NCBI GenBank assembly: GCA_963837715.1
Contig: CAWIOF010000002.1
Coordinates: forward strand, 992,001 to 1,056,000
Direction: 5' to 3'
DNA: 64,000 nt
Source of the DNA: JANYLB01 sp963837715
GTDB lineage: Bacteria > Actinomycetota > Acidimicrobiia > IMCC26256 > JANYLB01
Under the pieces are notes generated by a model. The model saw nothing but the letters and a program-made list of their open reading frames with translations. It ran no database searches and was not told the origin of the DNA. The translations under genes were made by a program, and so were the position numbers. Shown piece after piece: positions 17,700 through 26,075 of this stretch (positions are counted from its first letter, which is position 1; every line of letters starts with the position of its first letter).

Positions 17700-19025
17700 A
17701 TGATCGGGGACAAGCCAGTCGTAGCCGTGGTCGGCCGTCCGAACGTGGGCAAGTCGACGCTCGTGAACCGCTTCGTCGGTCGGCGCGACGCCATCGTGCA
17801 GGAACAGCCGGGTGTGACCCGTGACCGCAAGGAGGTCGAGGTCGACTGGGCGGGTCGCGAGTTCGTGGTCGTCGACACCGGTGGCTGGCTCGCCGAGGGT
17901 GCGCCGATCGACGCGCAGGTGAGCAAGCAGGCCGAGCGCGCCATCGCCGACGCCGACGTCGTGCTCTTCGTCGTCGACATCACCGTCGGTGTCACCGACG
18001 AGGACGAACGCGTCGCGAAGCTCCTGCAACGCACCGGCAAGTCGGTGCTCGTGGTCGCCAACAAGGTCGACGACACGCGGCGCGAGGCCGAGCTCTGGGC
18101 GTTCTCCTCGCTCGGGCTCGGCGAAGCGTGGCCCGTCTCCGCCCTCCATGGCCGGGCCAGCGGCGACCTCCTCGACGAGATCGTCGCCCGCTTCCCCGAG
18201 CCCCAAACCGACGACGGGTCCGGTGAAGATCCCGACGAGCCGCACATCTTCTCGATCGCGATCGTGGGTCGCCCGAACGTGGGGAAGAGCACGCTCTTCA
18301 ACCTCATCGTCGGCGATGAGCGGTCGGTGGTCCACGACGCACCCGGCACCACCCGCGACGCCGTCGACACGCTGGTCGAGACACCCGACGGTCCGCTGCG
18401 CTTCGTCGACACCGCGGGGATGCGCCGCCGCAGCCGCATCGACGAGCCGACCGAGTACTTCTCGATGGTGCGGGCGCTCCAGGCCGTCGACCGCGCCGAC
18501 GCGGCAGTGTTCGTGATCGACGCCACCCAGGGCGCCACCCACCAGGACCAACGCCTCGCCGAACGCATCGACGCCGCGGGCAGCCCGGTCGTCATCGTGT
18601 TGAACAAGTGGGATCTCGTGTCCACGGAGAACCGGGAACAGGTCCGCATCGACGTCGCCGACCGCATGTCGTTCCTCGACTACGCCCCGGTGCTCGAGAT
18701 GTCGGCCCTCACCGGACGGCGCACCCAACGTCTGCTCCCGGCCCTCCGCGACGCCGAGGAGGCCTACCACCGGCGGATCCCCACCGCGGCGCTCAACCGG
18801 GTGCTGCGGGAGGCCCAGGCCGCCCATCCGCCGCCGATCCAGCGCAAGCACCGCCCCCGGGTGCTCTACGCCACCCAGGGCGCAGCCGACCCGCCCACCT
18901 TCACGCTCTTCACCACCCGGACGCTGCCCCAGACCTACCTGCGGTACCTCGAGCGCAAGATCCGCGAGTCGTTCTCGCTCGGCCCGAGCCCCATCAAGAT
19001 CCGCGTCCGCCCCCGTTCCTCCTGA
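17700..19025 (+). CDS. der: Ribosome biogenesis GTPase Der (EngA)
   Basis: Double GTPase needed for 50S assembly; 441 residues. The first G domain has GRPNVGKSTLVNRF, DTGGW and NKVD. The second has GRPNVGKSTLFNLI, DTAGM and NKWD. The C-terminal KH-like domain follows (VLYATQGAADPPTFTLF, YLRYLERKIRESF). The acidic linker at about residues 170-185 is short. ATG at 17700. The final codons and the stop TGA run straight into the tandem repeat at 19023. Confidence 0.96.
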   Translation: MIGDKPVVAVVGRPNVGKSTLVNRFVGRRDAIVQEQPGVTRDRKEVEVDWAGREFVVVDTGGWLAEGAPIDAQVSKQAERAIADADVVLFVVDITVGVTDEDERVAKLLQRTGKSVLVVANKVDDTRREAELWAFSSLGLGEAWPVSALHGRASGDLLDEIVARFPEPQTDDGSGEDPDEPHIFSIAIVGRPNVGKSTLFNLIVGDERSVVHDAPGTTRDAVDTLVETPDGPLRFVDTAGMRRRSRIDEPTEYFSMVRALQAVDRADAAVFVIDATQGATHQDQRLAERIDAAGSPVVIVLNKWDLVSTENREQVRIDVADRMSFLDYAPVLEMSALTGRRTQRLLPALRDAEEAYHRRIPTAALNRVLREAQAAHPPPIQRKHRPRVLYATQGAADPPTFTLFTTRTLPQTYLRYLERKIRESFSLGPSPIKIRVRPRSS

Positions 19026-19193
19026 TGGTCGAATCCGCTGCGTCGGCTCGACCGCCCACCGGTTCACGGCCCGCGGCGGTGTCCGCCGACTCCGCTCCTT
19101 CTCCTCCTGATGGTCGAATCCGCTGCGTCGGCTCGACCGCCCACCGGTTCACGGCCCGCGGCGGCTGTCCGCCGACTCCGCTCCTTCTCCTGA
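19023..19193 (-). repeat. Two 85-bp tandem units of the dispersed palindromic repeat family
   Basis: Two units begin TGATGGTCGAATCCGCTG at 19023 and 19108 and are almost identical; the second has one extra C in GGCGGCTGTCCGCC. Each unit holds two potential hairpins: GGTCGA paired with TCGACC across 15 bases, and GGCGG-TGT-CCGCC. Each ends with a pyrimidine run GCTCCTTCTCCT. The reverse strand is the orientation shared with the copies at 4178, 35461 and 51914. The first unit starts on the stop codon of der. No transposase or flanking duplication was seen. It fills most of the 267-bp gap before the TadE-like gene. Confidence 0.9.
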
Positions 19194-19292
19194 AAGGGAA
19201 GTGGGTCTCCGGACCTATTGTTCGATTTCGGTCAGTTCCGCAGGATGGACGGAGTCCTGAGGCAGGCGCCTTTCGAACTCTGGGGGAGCCCG

Positions 19293-19910
19293 GTGCGGCG
19301 GAACGTGACACGAATCATGCGGTCGATCCAGGCGCGGCGCGCCGAAGACGGTGAGCGCGGCGCGGCGTTGGTCGAGTTCGCCCTCGTCGTCACCCTGATG
19401 ATGACGCTCATCTTCGGGATCGTGGAGTTCTCGATCGCCTGGAACGTCAAGTCGGAGGCGCAGGCCGCGGTCCGCTCGGGCGGCCGCACCGCCTCGGCGC
19501 TCACCCGGTCGAACGACCTGACCAAGAACGCAGCGGCCGCCGTCGGCGCCGCACTCAAGAGCATCCCGGCCGGTGAGCCCCAGTACGTGATGGTGTACCG
19601 CGTCGCGTACAACGGCAGCGCGGCACCCCCCGGATCCTGTGGCTCGAACTGCAGCAAGTTCCTGTGGAACCCGGGTACGAAGTCGTTCAACACCGCGAAC
19701 GACCTGGGTGGCGGCTGGCCGGCCAGCGCGCAGGGCAACAACTGCTCGGTGAGCAATCCCAACCAGTACGACCAGGTCGGCGTCTACGTGAACGTGAACC
19801 ACCCCTACGTGGCCCTGCCGAACTTCGTGCCCGGGATGGGCTCGAACGTCACCCTCGACCCGTACTCGGTGTTCCGGCTGGAGCCGACGTCGAGCACCGG
19901 ATGCGCATGA
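19293..19910 (+). CDS. TadE-like pilus assembly / minor pseudopilin protein
   Basis: A 205-residue single-pass membrane protein with the TadE signature near its N-terminus: GERGAALVEFALVVTLMM followed by TLIFGIVEFSIAW, where the Glu sits at position 5 of the hydrophobic helix as in pilin-like proteins. The remaining 150 residues are predicted extracellular, rich in Asn, Gly and Ser, with four Cys likely to form disulfides. The GTG at 19293 is preferred because GGGGGAG lies 5 bases upstream; earlier in-frame starts at 19218 and 19245 lack one. It overlaps the TadG-like gene. No tadA, tadB, tadC or prepilin peptidase gene is in the window. Confidence 0.82.
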   Translation: MRRNVTRIMRSIQARRAEDGERGAALVEFALVVTLMMTLIFGIVEFSIAWNVKSEAQAAVRSGGRTASALTRSNDLTKNAAAAVGAALKSIPAGEPQYVMVYRVAYNGSAAPPGSCGSNCSKFLWNPGTKSFNTANDLGGGWPASAQGNNCSVSNPNQYDQVGVYVNVNHPYVALPNFVPGMGSNVTLDPYSVFRLEPTSSTGCA

Positions 19911-21526
19911 GCGCCCGGAGTCGCAGCCAGCTCCGCCACCGGGTCGCGACCACACGGCGCGACGGGACCGAGCGCGGCGTGATCCTGGTCTGGCTCGCGC
20001 TCATGATGACGGTGCTCCTCGGCATGGGTGCGCTCGGCATCGACATCGCCCACCTGCAGCAGGTGAAGACCGAAGCCCAGAAGGCCGCCGACGCCGCCGC
20101 GCTGGCCGGTGCGGTGTACCTGCCCGAGAACCAGTCCGACGCAGCCACCCAGGCCCGTGCCCTCGCGGCCCGGAACGGCTTCACCGACGTGCCCGTGGCC
20201 CAGCGCGACTCGGGTCGGCCCAGCCAGATGAACGTGAAGGTCTCGAAGACGGTCGACAACTTCCTCGCCGGCGTGCTCGGCATCACCGAGAGCACCGTCA
20301 CGGCATCGGCGAGTGCCGAGTACCTGAAGCCGGTCGCCATGGGCAGCCCGTCCAACCAGTTCGGCAACGACCCCGCGGCCTGTGCCGGTCAGCACGGCAC
20401 GACCTGCTACCCCGACTTCTGGGCCAACGTCGCCGGTCGGCAGTCAACGAAGGTGAGCGGCGACCGGTACACCGCGGAGACTTGCGGTGGCGGGGCCGAG
20501 AACTGCCCGGGCGAGTACGACCCGTTCGGGCACGTCTTCGCGATCGAGGCGAAGACCTCCGGAACCCTCTCGGTGGAGGTCTTCGATCCCGCGTTCGTCG
20601 CCGTCGGCGATGCCTGTGAGGCTGCGAACGCCGACCTCAACGCGATCGCCGCGGCCGCGCCGACCTACGGTCAACCGGCGGCCCGGTACACCCCCGGTGA
20701 CACGAACCCCAACTGCACGGGCGACGTCGACTTCACGACGGGAACCACCGGCGACGAACCGACCACCACCTTCACGATCCGCGGCCAAGGCCCCATCCCG
20801 CCGAACGCGCAGGGCAGCCCCGTGCTCAACTCGTCGAGCTGCCAGCCGGCGACGTTCACGGGTGTCCGGACCAACCTCGCGACCCGCTTCACGGCGAACA
20901 ACACTCCGGCCACCGGGATCAGCCCGACGGTCGGCTTCCGTGACTACTTCCGGCGGTGGACCCGGGTGTGCAGCGTGAGCGTGACCCCCGGCACCTACTA
21001 CCTGCAGGTGCAGTCGCCCTCCGGCAACGGCCACAACCGCTTCGCGGTCCGCGCCACCATCGGAGGATCGGGAACCAACGTCACGGTGCACGGGGACGAG
21101 CACATGGCGATCTACGCGAACGCTCCCGCTGCGAACACGACGTTCCACCTCGCTCGCATCCCGACCGCGGCAGCGAACCACACCCTGGTCGTCGACCTCT
21201 TCGACATCGGGGATGCAAGCAGCATCGGGACGCTCACGATCCTCCCGCCTGCGGGTGCGACGTTCGACACCTGCACCTTCCGGAAGGGCGTCGGCGGTGC
21301 CGAGGTTGCGGCTCCGGGCTGCTCGGTCGGCAACGTGTCGAGCAGCAACGGGTACCAGGGCAAGATCAACCAGTTCAAGGTGGGGATCCCGGGCGACTAC
21401 TCGTGCAACGACGCCGACCCGAACGCCTGTTGGGTCAAGATCCGGCTTGCGTTCGGCGGCGGCGTCAACGACACGACGACCTGGAGCGCCAAGCTCGAGG
21501 GTGACCCGGTTCGGATCACCAAGTAG
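19907..21526 (+). CDS. TadG-like (putative Flp pilus assembly) membrane protein
   Basis: A 539-residue protein with a basic N-terminus and one N-terminal transmembrane helix, RGVILVWLALMMTVLLGMGA, followed by IDIAHLQQVKTEAQKAADAA, the hallmark of TadG-type proteins (Asp after the helix, then an amphipathic helix rich in Ala). The rest is extracytoplasmic and beta-rich with several Cys pairs (ETCGGGAENC, SSCQPATF, CTFRKGVGG, DYSCNDADPNAC), with two domain-like stretches of low similarity to each other. The ATG at 19907 overlaps the TadE stop; an ATG at 19901 is an alternative. Probably exported with the TadE-like partner to the cell surface. Confidence 0.8.
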   Translation: MSARSRSQLRHRVATTRRDGTERGVILVWLALMMTVLLGMGALGIDIAHLQQVKTEAQKAADAAALAGAVYLPENQSDAATQARALAARNGFTDVPVAQRDSGRPSQMNVKVSKTVDNFLAGVLGITESTVTASASAEYLKPVAMGSPSNQFGNDPAACAGQHGTTCYPDFWANVAGRQSTKVSGDRYTAETCGGGAENCPGEYDPFGHVFAIEAKTSGTLSVEVFDPAFVAVGDACEAANADLNAIAAAAPTYGQPAARYTPGDTNPNCTGDVDFTTGTTGDEPTTTFTIRGQGPIPPNAQGSPVLNSSSCQPATFTGVRTNLATRFTANNTPATGISPTVGFRDYFRRWTRVCSVSVTPGTYYLQVQSPSGNGHNRFAVRATIGGSGTNVTVHGDEHMAIYANAPAANTTFHLARIPTAAANHTLVVDLFDIGDASSIGTLTILPPAGATFDTCTFRKGVGGAEVAAPGCSVGNVSSSNGYQGKINQFKVGIPGDYSCNDADPNACWVKIRLAFGGGVNDTTTWSAKLEGDPVRITK

Positions 21527-21561
21527 CCGGTGCCGGCTCGTCCGGGCTCTAACCTGACGGC

Positions 21562-23094
21562 GTGAGCGAAGCAGACGGCATCCGGGCGCACACCGAGCGC
21601 GCCCGGCGGGGCAACCTCGACAAGGGCGCCGAGAAGCTGGCCCGGGAGGGGAAGCGCTTCGTGCGCGACCGCATCGACCGGTTGCTCGACGCGGGTTCCT
21701 TCGCCGAAGACGGTCTGCTCGCCAACGCACTCGCCGACGATCTCCCGGCCGACGGGGTCGTCACCGGCGTCGGCCGGGTCGACGGCCGCCCGGTCTGCGT
21801 GATGGCCAACGACCCGACCGTCAAAGCGGGATCGTGGGGGGCTCGCACGGTCGAGAAGATCGTGCGGCTCACCGAGACGGCGCTCCGGCTCCAGGTGCCC
21901 GTCATCTACCTCGTCGACTCGGCCGGCGCGCGGATCACCGACCAGGTCGAGCTCTTCCCGGGACGGCGCGGCGCCGGGCGCATCTTCGCCAACCAGGTCC
22001 GGTTGTCGGGCGCGGTGCCGCAGGTGTGCTGCCTGTTCGGGCCCTCGGCGGCCGGCGGTGCGTACATCCCTGCGTTCTGCGACGTGGTGTTCATGGTCGA
22101 GGGCAACGCCTCGATGTACCTCGGCTCACCCCGCATGGCCGAGTCGGTGATCGGAGAGCACGCCACGCTCGAGGAGATGGGTGGGGCCCGCATGCACGCG
22201 ACGGTGAGCGGCTGCGGCGACAACCTCGTCGACTCCGACGACGAAGCGGTCGATGCCGCCCGCCGCTACCTCTCGTACCTCCCGACGAACGCAACGGAAG
22301 CACCCGCAGCGATCGCGGCCGCGGCCCCGGCGGCGAGCGCGAAGCGCATCGCCGACGTCGTCCCGGCCGAGGAGCGCCGCGCCTACGACATGCACCGCGT
22401 GGTCGACGCACTCGTCGACGACGGTTCCTTCTTCGAGATCAAGCCGCTGTTCGCCCGGGAACTGATCGTCGGCTTCGCCCGGCTCGACGGCGAGACGATC
22501 GGTGTCGTGGCCAACAATCCCAAGCACCTCGGCGGTGTGCTCTTCGGTGACTCGGCCGACAAAGCGGCCCGGTTCATCTGGTGCTGCGACGCGTTCAACG
22601 TCCCGCTCGTCTTCCTCGCCGACGTCCCTGGCTTCATGATCGGCACCCAGGTGGAGCGAGAGGGGATCATCCGCCACGGGGCCAAGATGATCACCGCCGT
22701 CGCGGAAGCGACGGTGCCGAAGTTCTCGGTGATCGTGCGCAAGGCGTACGGCGCCGGTCTCTACGCGATGTGCGGGCCGGCCTTCGATCCCGACGCGTGT
22801 CTCGCGCTGCCGACCGCGCAGATCGCGGTGATGGGCCCCGACCCGGCGGTCAACGCGGTCTTCTACAACCACATCCAGGCGATCGACGATCCCGACGAGC
22901 GCGCCGCGTTCGTGGCCGAGCGTCGGGCGGAGTACGAAGCCGACGTCGACCTGGTCCACCTCGCGGCCGAGCTCGTGGTCGACGCGATCGTCGAACCCGA
23001 CGACCTTCGCGACGAGCTGGTCCAGCGCCTCGCCCTCAGCCGTTCCCGCCGCCGGAACGACCCCCACAAGCGTCACGGCGTGCCACCGGTCTGA
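21562..23094 (+). CDS. Acyl-CoA carboxylase carboxyltransferase (beta) subunit
   Basis: A 510-residue biotin-dependent carboxyltransferase of the PccB/AccD/MccB group that moves CO2 from carboxybiotin to an acyl-CoA. N-terminal crotonase half: VPVIYLVDSAGARITDQV and FGPSAAGGAYIPAFCDVVFMV (oxyanion GG). C-terminal half: PLVFLADVPGFMIGTQVE and KAYGAGLYAMCGPAFDPD. The match to 3-methylcrotonyl- or propionyl-CoA carboxylases is about equal by eye; substrate is not decided here, and no biotin carboxylase alpha gene is in the window. GTG at 21562. Confidence 0.88.
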   Translation: MSEADGIRAHTERARRGNLDKGAEKLAREGKRFVRDRIDRLLDAGSFAEDGLLANALADDLPADGVVTGVGRVDGRPVCVMANDPTVKAGSWGARTVEKIVRLTETALRLQVPVIYLVDSAGARITDQVELFPGRRGAGRIFANQVRLSGAVPQVCCLFGPSAAGGAYIPAFCDVVFMVEGNASMYLGSPRMAESVIGEHATLEEMGGARMHATVSGCGDNLVDSDDEAVDAARRYLSYLPTNATEAPAAIAAAAPAASAKRIADVVPAEERRAYDMHRVVDALVDDGSFFEIKPLFARELIVGFARLDGETIGVVANNPKHLGGVLFGDSADKAARFIWCCDAFNVPLVFLADVPGFMIGTQVEREGIIRHGAKMITAVAEATVPKFSVIVRKAYGAGLYAMCGPAFDPDACLALPTAQIAVMGPDPAVNAVFYNHIQAIDDPDERAAFVAERRAEYEADVDLVHLAAELVVDAIVEPDDLRDELVQRLALSRSRRRNDPHKRHGVPPV

Positions 23095-23182
23095 GCCCAG
23101 ACCGCCGCAGCTGGGGCCGCGTTGTCGTGGCGGCGCTGCAGGCTTGTTCCGTACTATCGGCCGGACTACGACCGATGAACGA

Positions 23183-25285
23183 GTGAACCCACGCGTACCG
23201 AGGTTTCTCGACCTCGCAGACTTGGAGCTCGCGGCCACGATGCCAAGCGACGTGCATCGAGCGGCGTTGGGCACGCTCAGGTCCAAGAGACCGGCGGCGA
23301 TGCTCCAGGCACCGCTCTCGGTTTGCGACAAGGCGGACGCGCCTCCCGGGGGTCGCATCGACCAGTTCTTCAGCATCCCCACCTACCTCTGGCCGAATCC
23401 GGCCGCGCGCGACGGGAGCGGCTGGGAGTTCCGGGACTGTCAGCGGAATCCGATGGTCGAGGCCATGGATGTCGGACGCTTCTTCACCCTCGTCGACACT
23501 GTCGAGATACTCACCCTGCTTGCCTGGTACGACCACGACACCGAGGCAGGCGAGCGGGCGCTCGCACTCGTGCGAGCGTGGTTCATCGCTCCCTCCACCC
23601 GCATGGCGCCGACCCTCCAGTTTGCCCAGTGGACACCAGTCGGCATCGACGGGCCGCCTTCTGGGATCATCGACTTCCAACGCAGCTACCTCCTGCTCGA
23701 TCTCGTGGAGCTGCTCTGGATACGAGGGCACGTCCTCTCCGCCGCCGAGCAGGCCGAGTTCCGGACTTGGTTCGCGACCCTTCTCGAGTGGCTCGTGACG
23801 TCACCGGACGGTCGCTGCGACGACGATGCTCGCGGCAACCACGCGACGTGGTTTGACGTGCAAGTCGTCTCGTCGTCGCTCGCCGCCGGAGCTACCGCGC
23901 GGGCGCAGGACTGGCTCGCAGAACGGACCGTCCCGCGACTCGAGCAGCATGTTGCAGCGGACGGTTCACAGCCATCGGAAGTCGCTCGTGAAGCGGGCAT
24001 CGAGTACTCGACGTTCAACCTCTTCGGCTTCTGCGTCCTCGCAGAGCTCGGACATCACACCGGCATGGACGTCTGGAGCACTCGATCATTCGCTTCCTCC
24101 ATCGCCCGTGGAGTCGACTGGCTGGTGCCGTATTGGACCGGTGTGATGCGCGTGGGCCCGACGACAAAGCATCACGGGACGTTCACGATGTGGGCCGAAG
24201 CCGCGCTGATCCTGAGCATCACGTCGCGACGTCTCGCCCGAGAGGACCACGCCGCGGCGTTGCGGGAAGTCACGCTACGTCGGCCCTCCTCGCGGTCCGA
24301 ACTGCTCAGTCCTCGCGCTCCAGAACGTCCGGCCACCGTCCGAGCGCGTGAGCCGATTGTCGTCGCTCCTGCCCCGCCGCGCCGAGGTCGATCGCGTCGC
24401 GCTCGACGGCCGGCGTACGTCGAGTCGCATTGGACTGCGTTCGTCGCGGGCTGTCCACGGTCGGGGACGGTCTGGATCCGCGACATCCTCGAAATGCATC
24501 CGCTCGTCGTGAGTGGTCCAGAGTCGCACCTCATGCGACTCCTGCGCGGCGTCAAGCACTACGGGTTGAGTCGTCGGCGCCGGCAGCAGATCTTGGCGCG
24601 CTACGACGAGTGTGCCGGCGAGGGCTGGGAGGTGCGCGGACCGCAGCAGTGGATCAGTCGCGCTGACCTGGAGACGATCCTCGACGCACGGGCCAAGTTG
24701 GGCGCCCAAGGTCTCGATCTCGTTGAGCAGGTACTGGATGGCTATTTCGTCAGGAACGGCGGGACGCCTGGTCGTGTGTTGGTCGAGAAGACCCCCGATC
24801 ACATCCATCATGCTGCGAAGCTGCTGCGTCGACTTCCCGGAGCGCGGATCGTTGAGGTACTGCGCGACGGACGCGACGTCGTCGCGTCGCTCGGGCACAT
24901 GGCGTGGGCACCGCCGAAGCGATCGGACCAGATCGAGACGTGGGTTCGTGCCGTGGAGTCCGGCATGCGGGTGCGTGAGCAGTCGGTGGCGGCTGGGCGC
25001 TGGCATGTCATCCGTTTCGAAGCGATGAAGGCCGATCCCCGAAACGAAATCGCCCGGCTCCTCGACTTTCTCGAGCTCCCGTGGGACGACGACTTCCTCC
25101 TCGACGTCGTGCGGGAGACCGACTTCGACACGGTGCAGCGATCGCGCAACGAGTTCGTGCATCGCAGGAAGGGTGCCGTCGGAACGTGGCGAACTGAGTT
25201 CACATCAGCAGATCGTGCCCTGTTTCACGAGTTGGCCGGCGCCACCCTCGAAGCGGCGGGCTACACGTCGGAATTCGAAGTGTGA
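23183..25285 (+). CDS. Fusion of PL5-like alginate lyase domain and PAPS-dependent sulfotransferase
   Basis: About 700 residues. The N-terminal part (about 30-370) resembles the alginate-lyase (PL5) fold: FFSIPTYLWPNP, GNHATWFDVQVV, and SQPSEVAREAGIEYSTFNL, placing Asn219-His220, Arg269 and Tyr275 at the spacing of the PL5 catalytic set. A basic, proline-rich linker (about 370-410) follows. The C-terminal part is a sulfotransferase with the 5'-phosphosulfate loop AGCPRSGTVWIRDIL and the 3'-phosphate strand ARIVEVLRDGRDVVASL. No signal peptide is visible, so the protein is probably cytoplasmic. Start unsure: GTG 23183 or TTG 23144. Codon use looks less GC-biased than the neighbours (for example many CGA, TTG, ACT), suggesting transfer. 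No other polysaccharide gene is adjacent. Confidence 0.78.
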   Translation: MNPRVPRFLDLADLELAATMPSDVHRAALGTLRSKRPAAMLQAPLSVCDKADAPPGGRIDQFFSIPTYLWPNPAARDGSGWEFRDCQRNPMVEAMDVGRFFTLVDTVEILTLLAWYDHDTEAGERALALVRAWFIAPSTRMAPTLQFAQWTPVGIDGPPSGIIDFQRSYLLLDLVELLWIRGHVLSAAEQAEFRTWFATLLEWLVTSPDGRCDDDARGNHATWFDVQVVSSSLAAGATARAQDWLAERTVPRLEQHVAADGSQPSEVAREAGIEYSTFNLFGFCVLAELGHHTGMDVWSTRSFASSIARGVDWLVPYWTGVMRVGPTTKHHGTFTMWAEAALILSITSRRLAREDHAAALREVTLRRPSSRSELLSPRAPERPATVRAREPIVVAPAPPRRGRSRRARRPAYVESHWTAFVAGCPRSGTVWIRDILEMHPLVVSGPESHLMRLLRGVKHYGLSRRRRQQILARYDECAGEGWEVRGPQQWISRADLETILDARAKLGAQGLDLVEQVLDGYFVRNGGTPGRVLVEKTPDHIHHAAKLLRRLPGARIVEVLRDGRDVVASLGHMAWAPPKRSDQIETWVRAVESGMRVREQSVAAGRWHVIRFEAMKADPRNEIARLLDFLELPWDDDFLLDVVRETDFDTVQRSRNEFVHRRKGAVGTWRTEFTSADRALFHELAGATLEAAGYTSEFEV

Positions 25286-25297
25286 CAATGGGCGGGC

Positions 25298-25573
25298 ATG
25301 CCGTGGTGCACCGAGTGTGACCGATTCCTCTCGCCCCCGTCGGTCGGGGCCGACGGCACCTGTCCGACCTGCGGCCGCCCCGTCGACCCCGGGAAGGCGC
25401 ACCCGGCCACCGATCTCGACCTGCCCGACACGGACGTGTCGGGCGAGTCGGCCGAGGAGGAGTCGCCCCCGATCCCGTGGCACCTCAAGGCGCTCGCCGC
25501 GGCCGTCGTCCTCTACCTCGGCTTCCGCGCCTGGCAGGGTGTCGAGTGGGTCGCTCACCGGCTCGGAGGCTGA
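25298..25573 (+). CDS. Small zinc-ribbon membrane protein, hypothetical
   Basis: A 91-residue protein with two CxxC knuckles at the N-terminus (MPWCTECDRFL and TCPTCGRPVDP), an acidic linker (DVSGESAEEESP) and one transmembrane helix, LKALAAAVVLYLGFRAW, near the C-terminus. This layout of cytoplasmic zinc ribbon plus membrane anchor is common in actinobacterial genomes, usually without known function. ATG at 25298. Its 3' end overlaps the converging VOC-family gene by 19 bases. Confidence 0.7.
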   Translation: MPWCTECDRFLSPPSVGADGTCPTCGRPVDPGKAHPATDLDLPDTDVSGESAEEESPPIPWHLKALAAAVVLYLGFRAWQGVEWVAHRLGG

Positions 25574-25938
25574 TGGCAGACGGCCTCGACGTTGTGGCCG
25601 TCGAGGTCGCGGACGAAGACCGCGTAGTAGGCGGGGTGGTACTCCGGCCACTCCCGGGGCTCGTGCAGCACCTCGATCCCGGCGTCGACCGCGGCGCGGT
25701 GCACGGCGCGCACCGTCTCCCGGTCGGGCGCGGTGAAGGCGAGGTGGATGGCCCGGCCCGCGGGTTCGTCGGGATGCTCGAGCGGCCCGAGCCAGAAGAA
25801 CGGGAACTCGGGTGTCCCGAGGCCCAGCACCGCGCCGAAATCCATCGTGACCGACACGCCGAGCGGTGCGAGCAGGCGCTCGTAGAACGCACGGCTGGCG
25901 GCGAGGTCGCTGACCTGGATCGACACGTGATCGAGCAT
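25555..25938 (-). CDS. VOC-family (glyoxalase/dioxygenase superfamily) protein
   Basis: A 127-residue single vicinal-oxygen-chelate module: MLDHVSIQVSDLAASRAFYE opens the first beta-alpha-beta-beta-beta unit with a metal-type His, and HPAYYAVFVRDLDGHNVEAV closes the second with a Glu at the expected ligand place. Small single-domain members include glyoxalases and resistance proteins; no substrate is evident. ATG at 25938. The gene overlaps the 3' end of the zinc-ribbon gene and lies 45 bases from the start of tRNA-Pro, on the other strand. Confidence 0.82.
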   Translation of the reverse strand: MLDHVSIQVSDLAASRAFYERLLAPLGVSVTMDFGAVLGLGTPEFPFFWLGPLEHPDEPAGRAIHLAFTAPDRETVRAVHRAAVDAGIEVLHEPREWPEYHPAYYAVFVRDLDGHNVEAVCHQPPSR

Positions 25939-25983
25939 CGGATCACGGTATCCCGGAGCGTGGTGTCTAGAGTGGCCCCTTCG

Positions 25984-26061
25984 CGGGCTGTGGCGCAGCT
26001 TGGTTAGCGCGTCGGTCTGGGGGACCGAAGGTCCCGGGTTCGAGTCCCGGCAGCCCGACCA
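25984..26061 (+). tRNA. tRNA-Pro (GGG anticodon), CCA encoded
   Basis: The acceptor stem CGGGCTG pairs with CAGCCCG, followed by discriminator A and genomic CCA. The anticodon stem TCGGT/ACCGA closes the loop CTGGGGG, giving anticodon GGG. The T arm GTCCCGGGTTCGAGTCCCGG has the standard TTCGA loop. The first acceptor base C is typical of bacterial tRNA-Pro. Confidence 0.95.
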
Positions 26062-26075
26062 CTTCTTCCTCTCCG

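Noticed and set aside
19023..19193. Insertion sequence or attachment site
   Set aside because: No transposase or integrase frame, no terminal inverted repeats bounding the pair and no target duplication visible.
21562..23094. Assigning propionyl-CoA or methylcrotonyl-CoA specificity
   Set aside because: By eye the sequence does not separate these subfamilies, and no alpha subunit is next to it.
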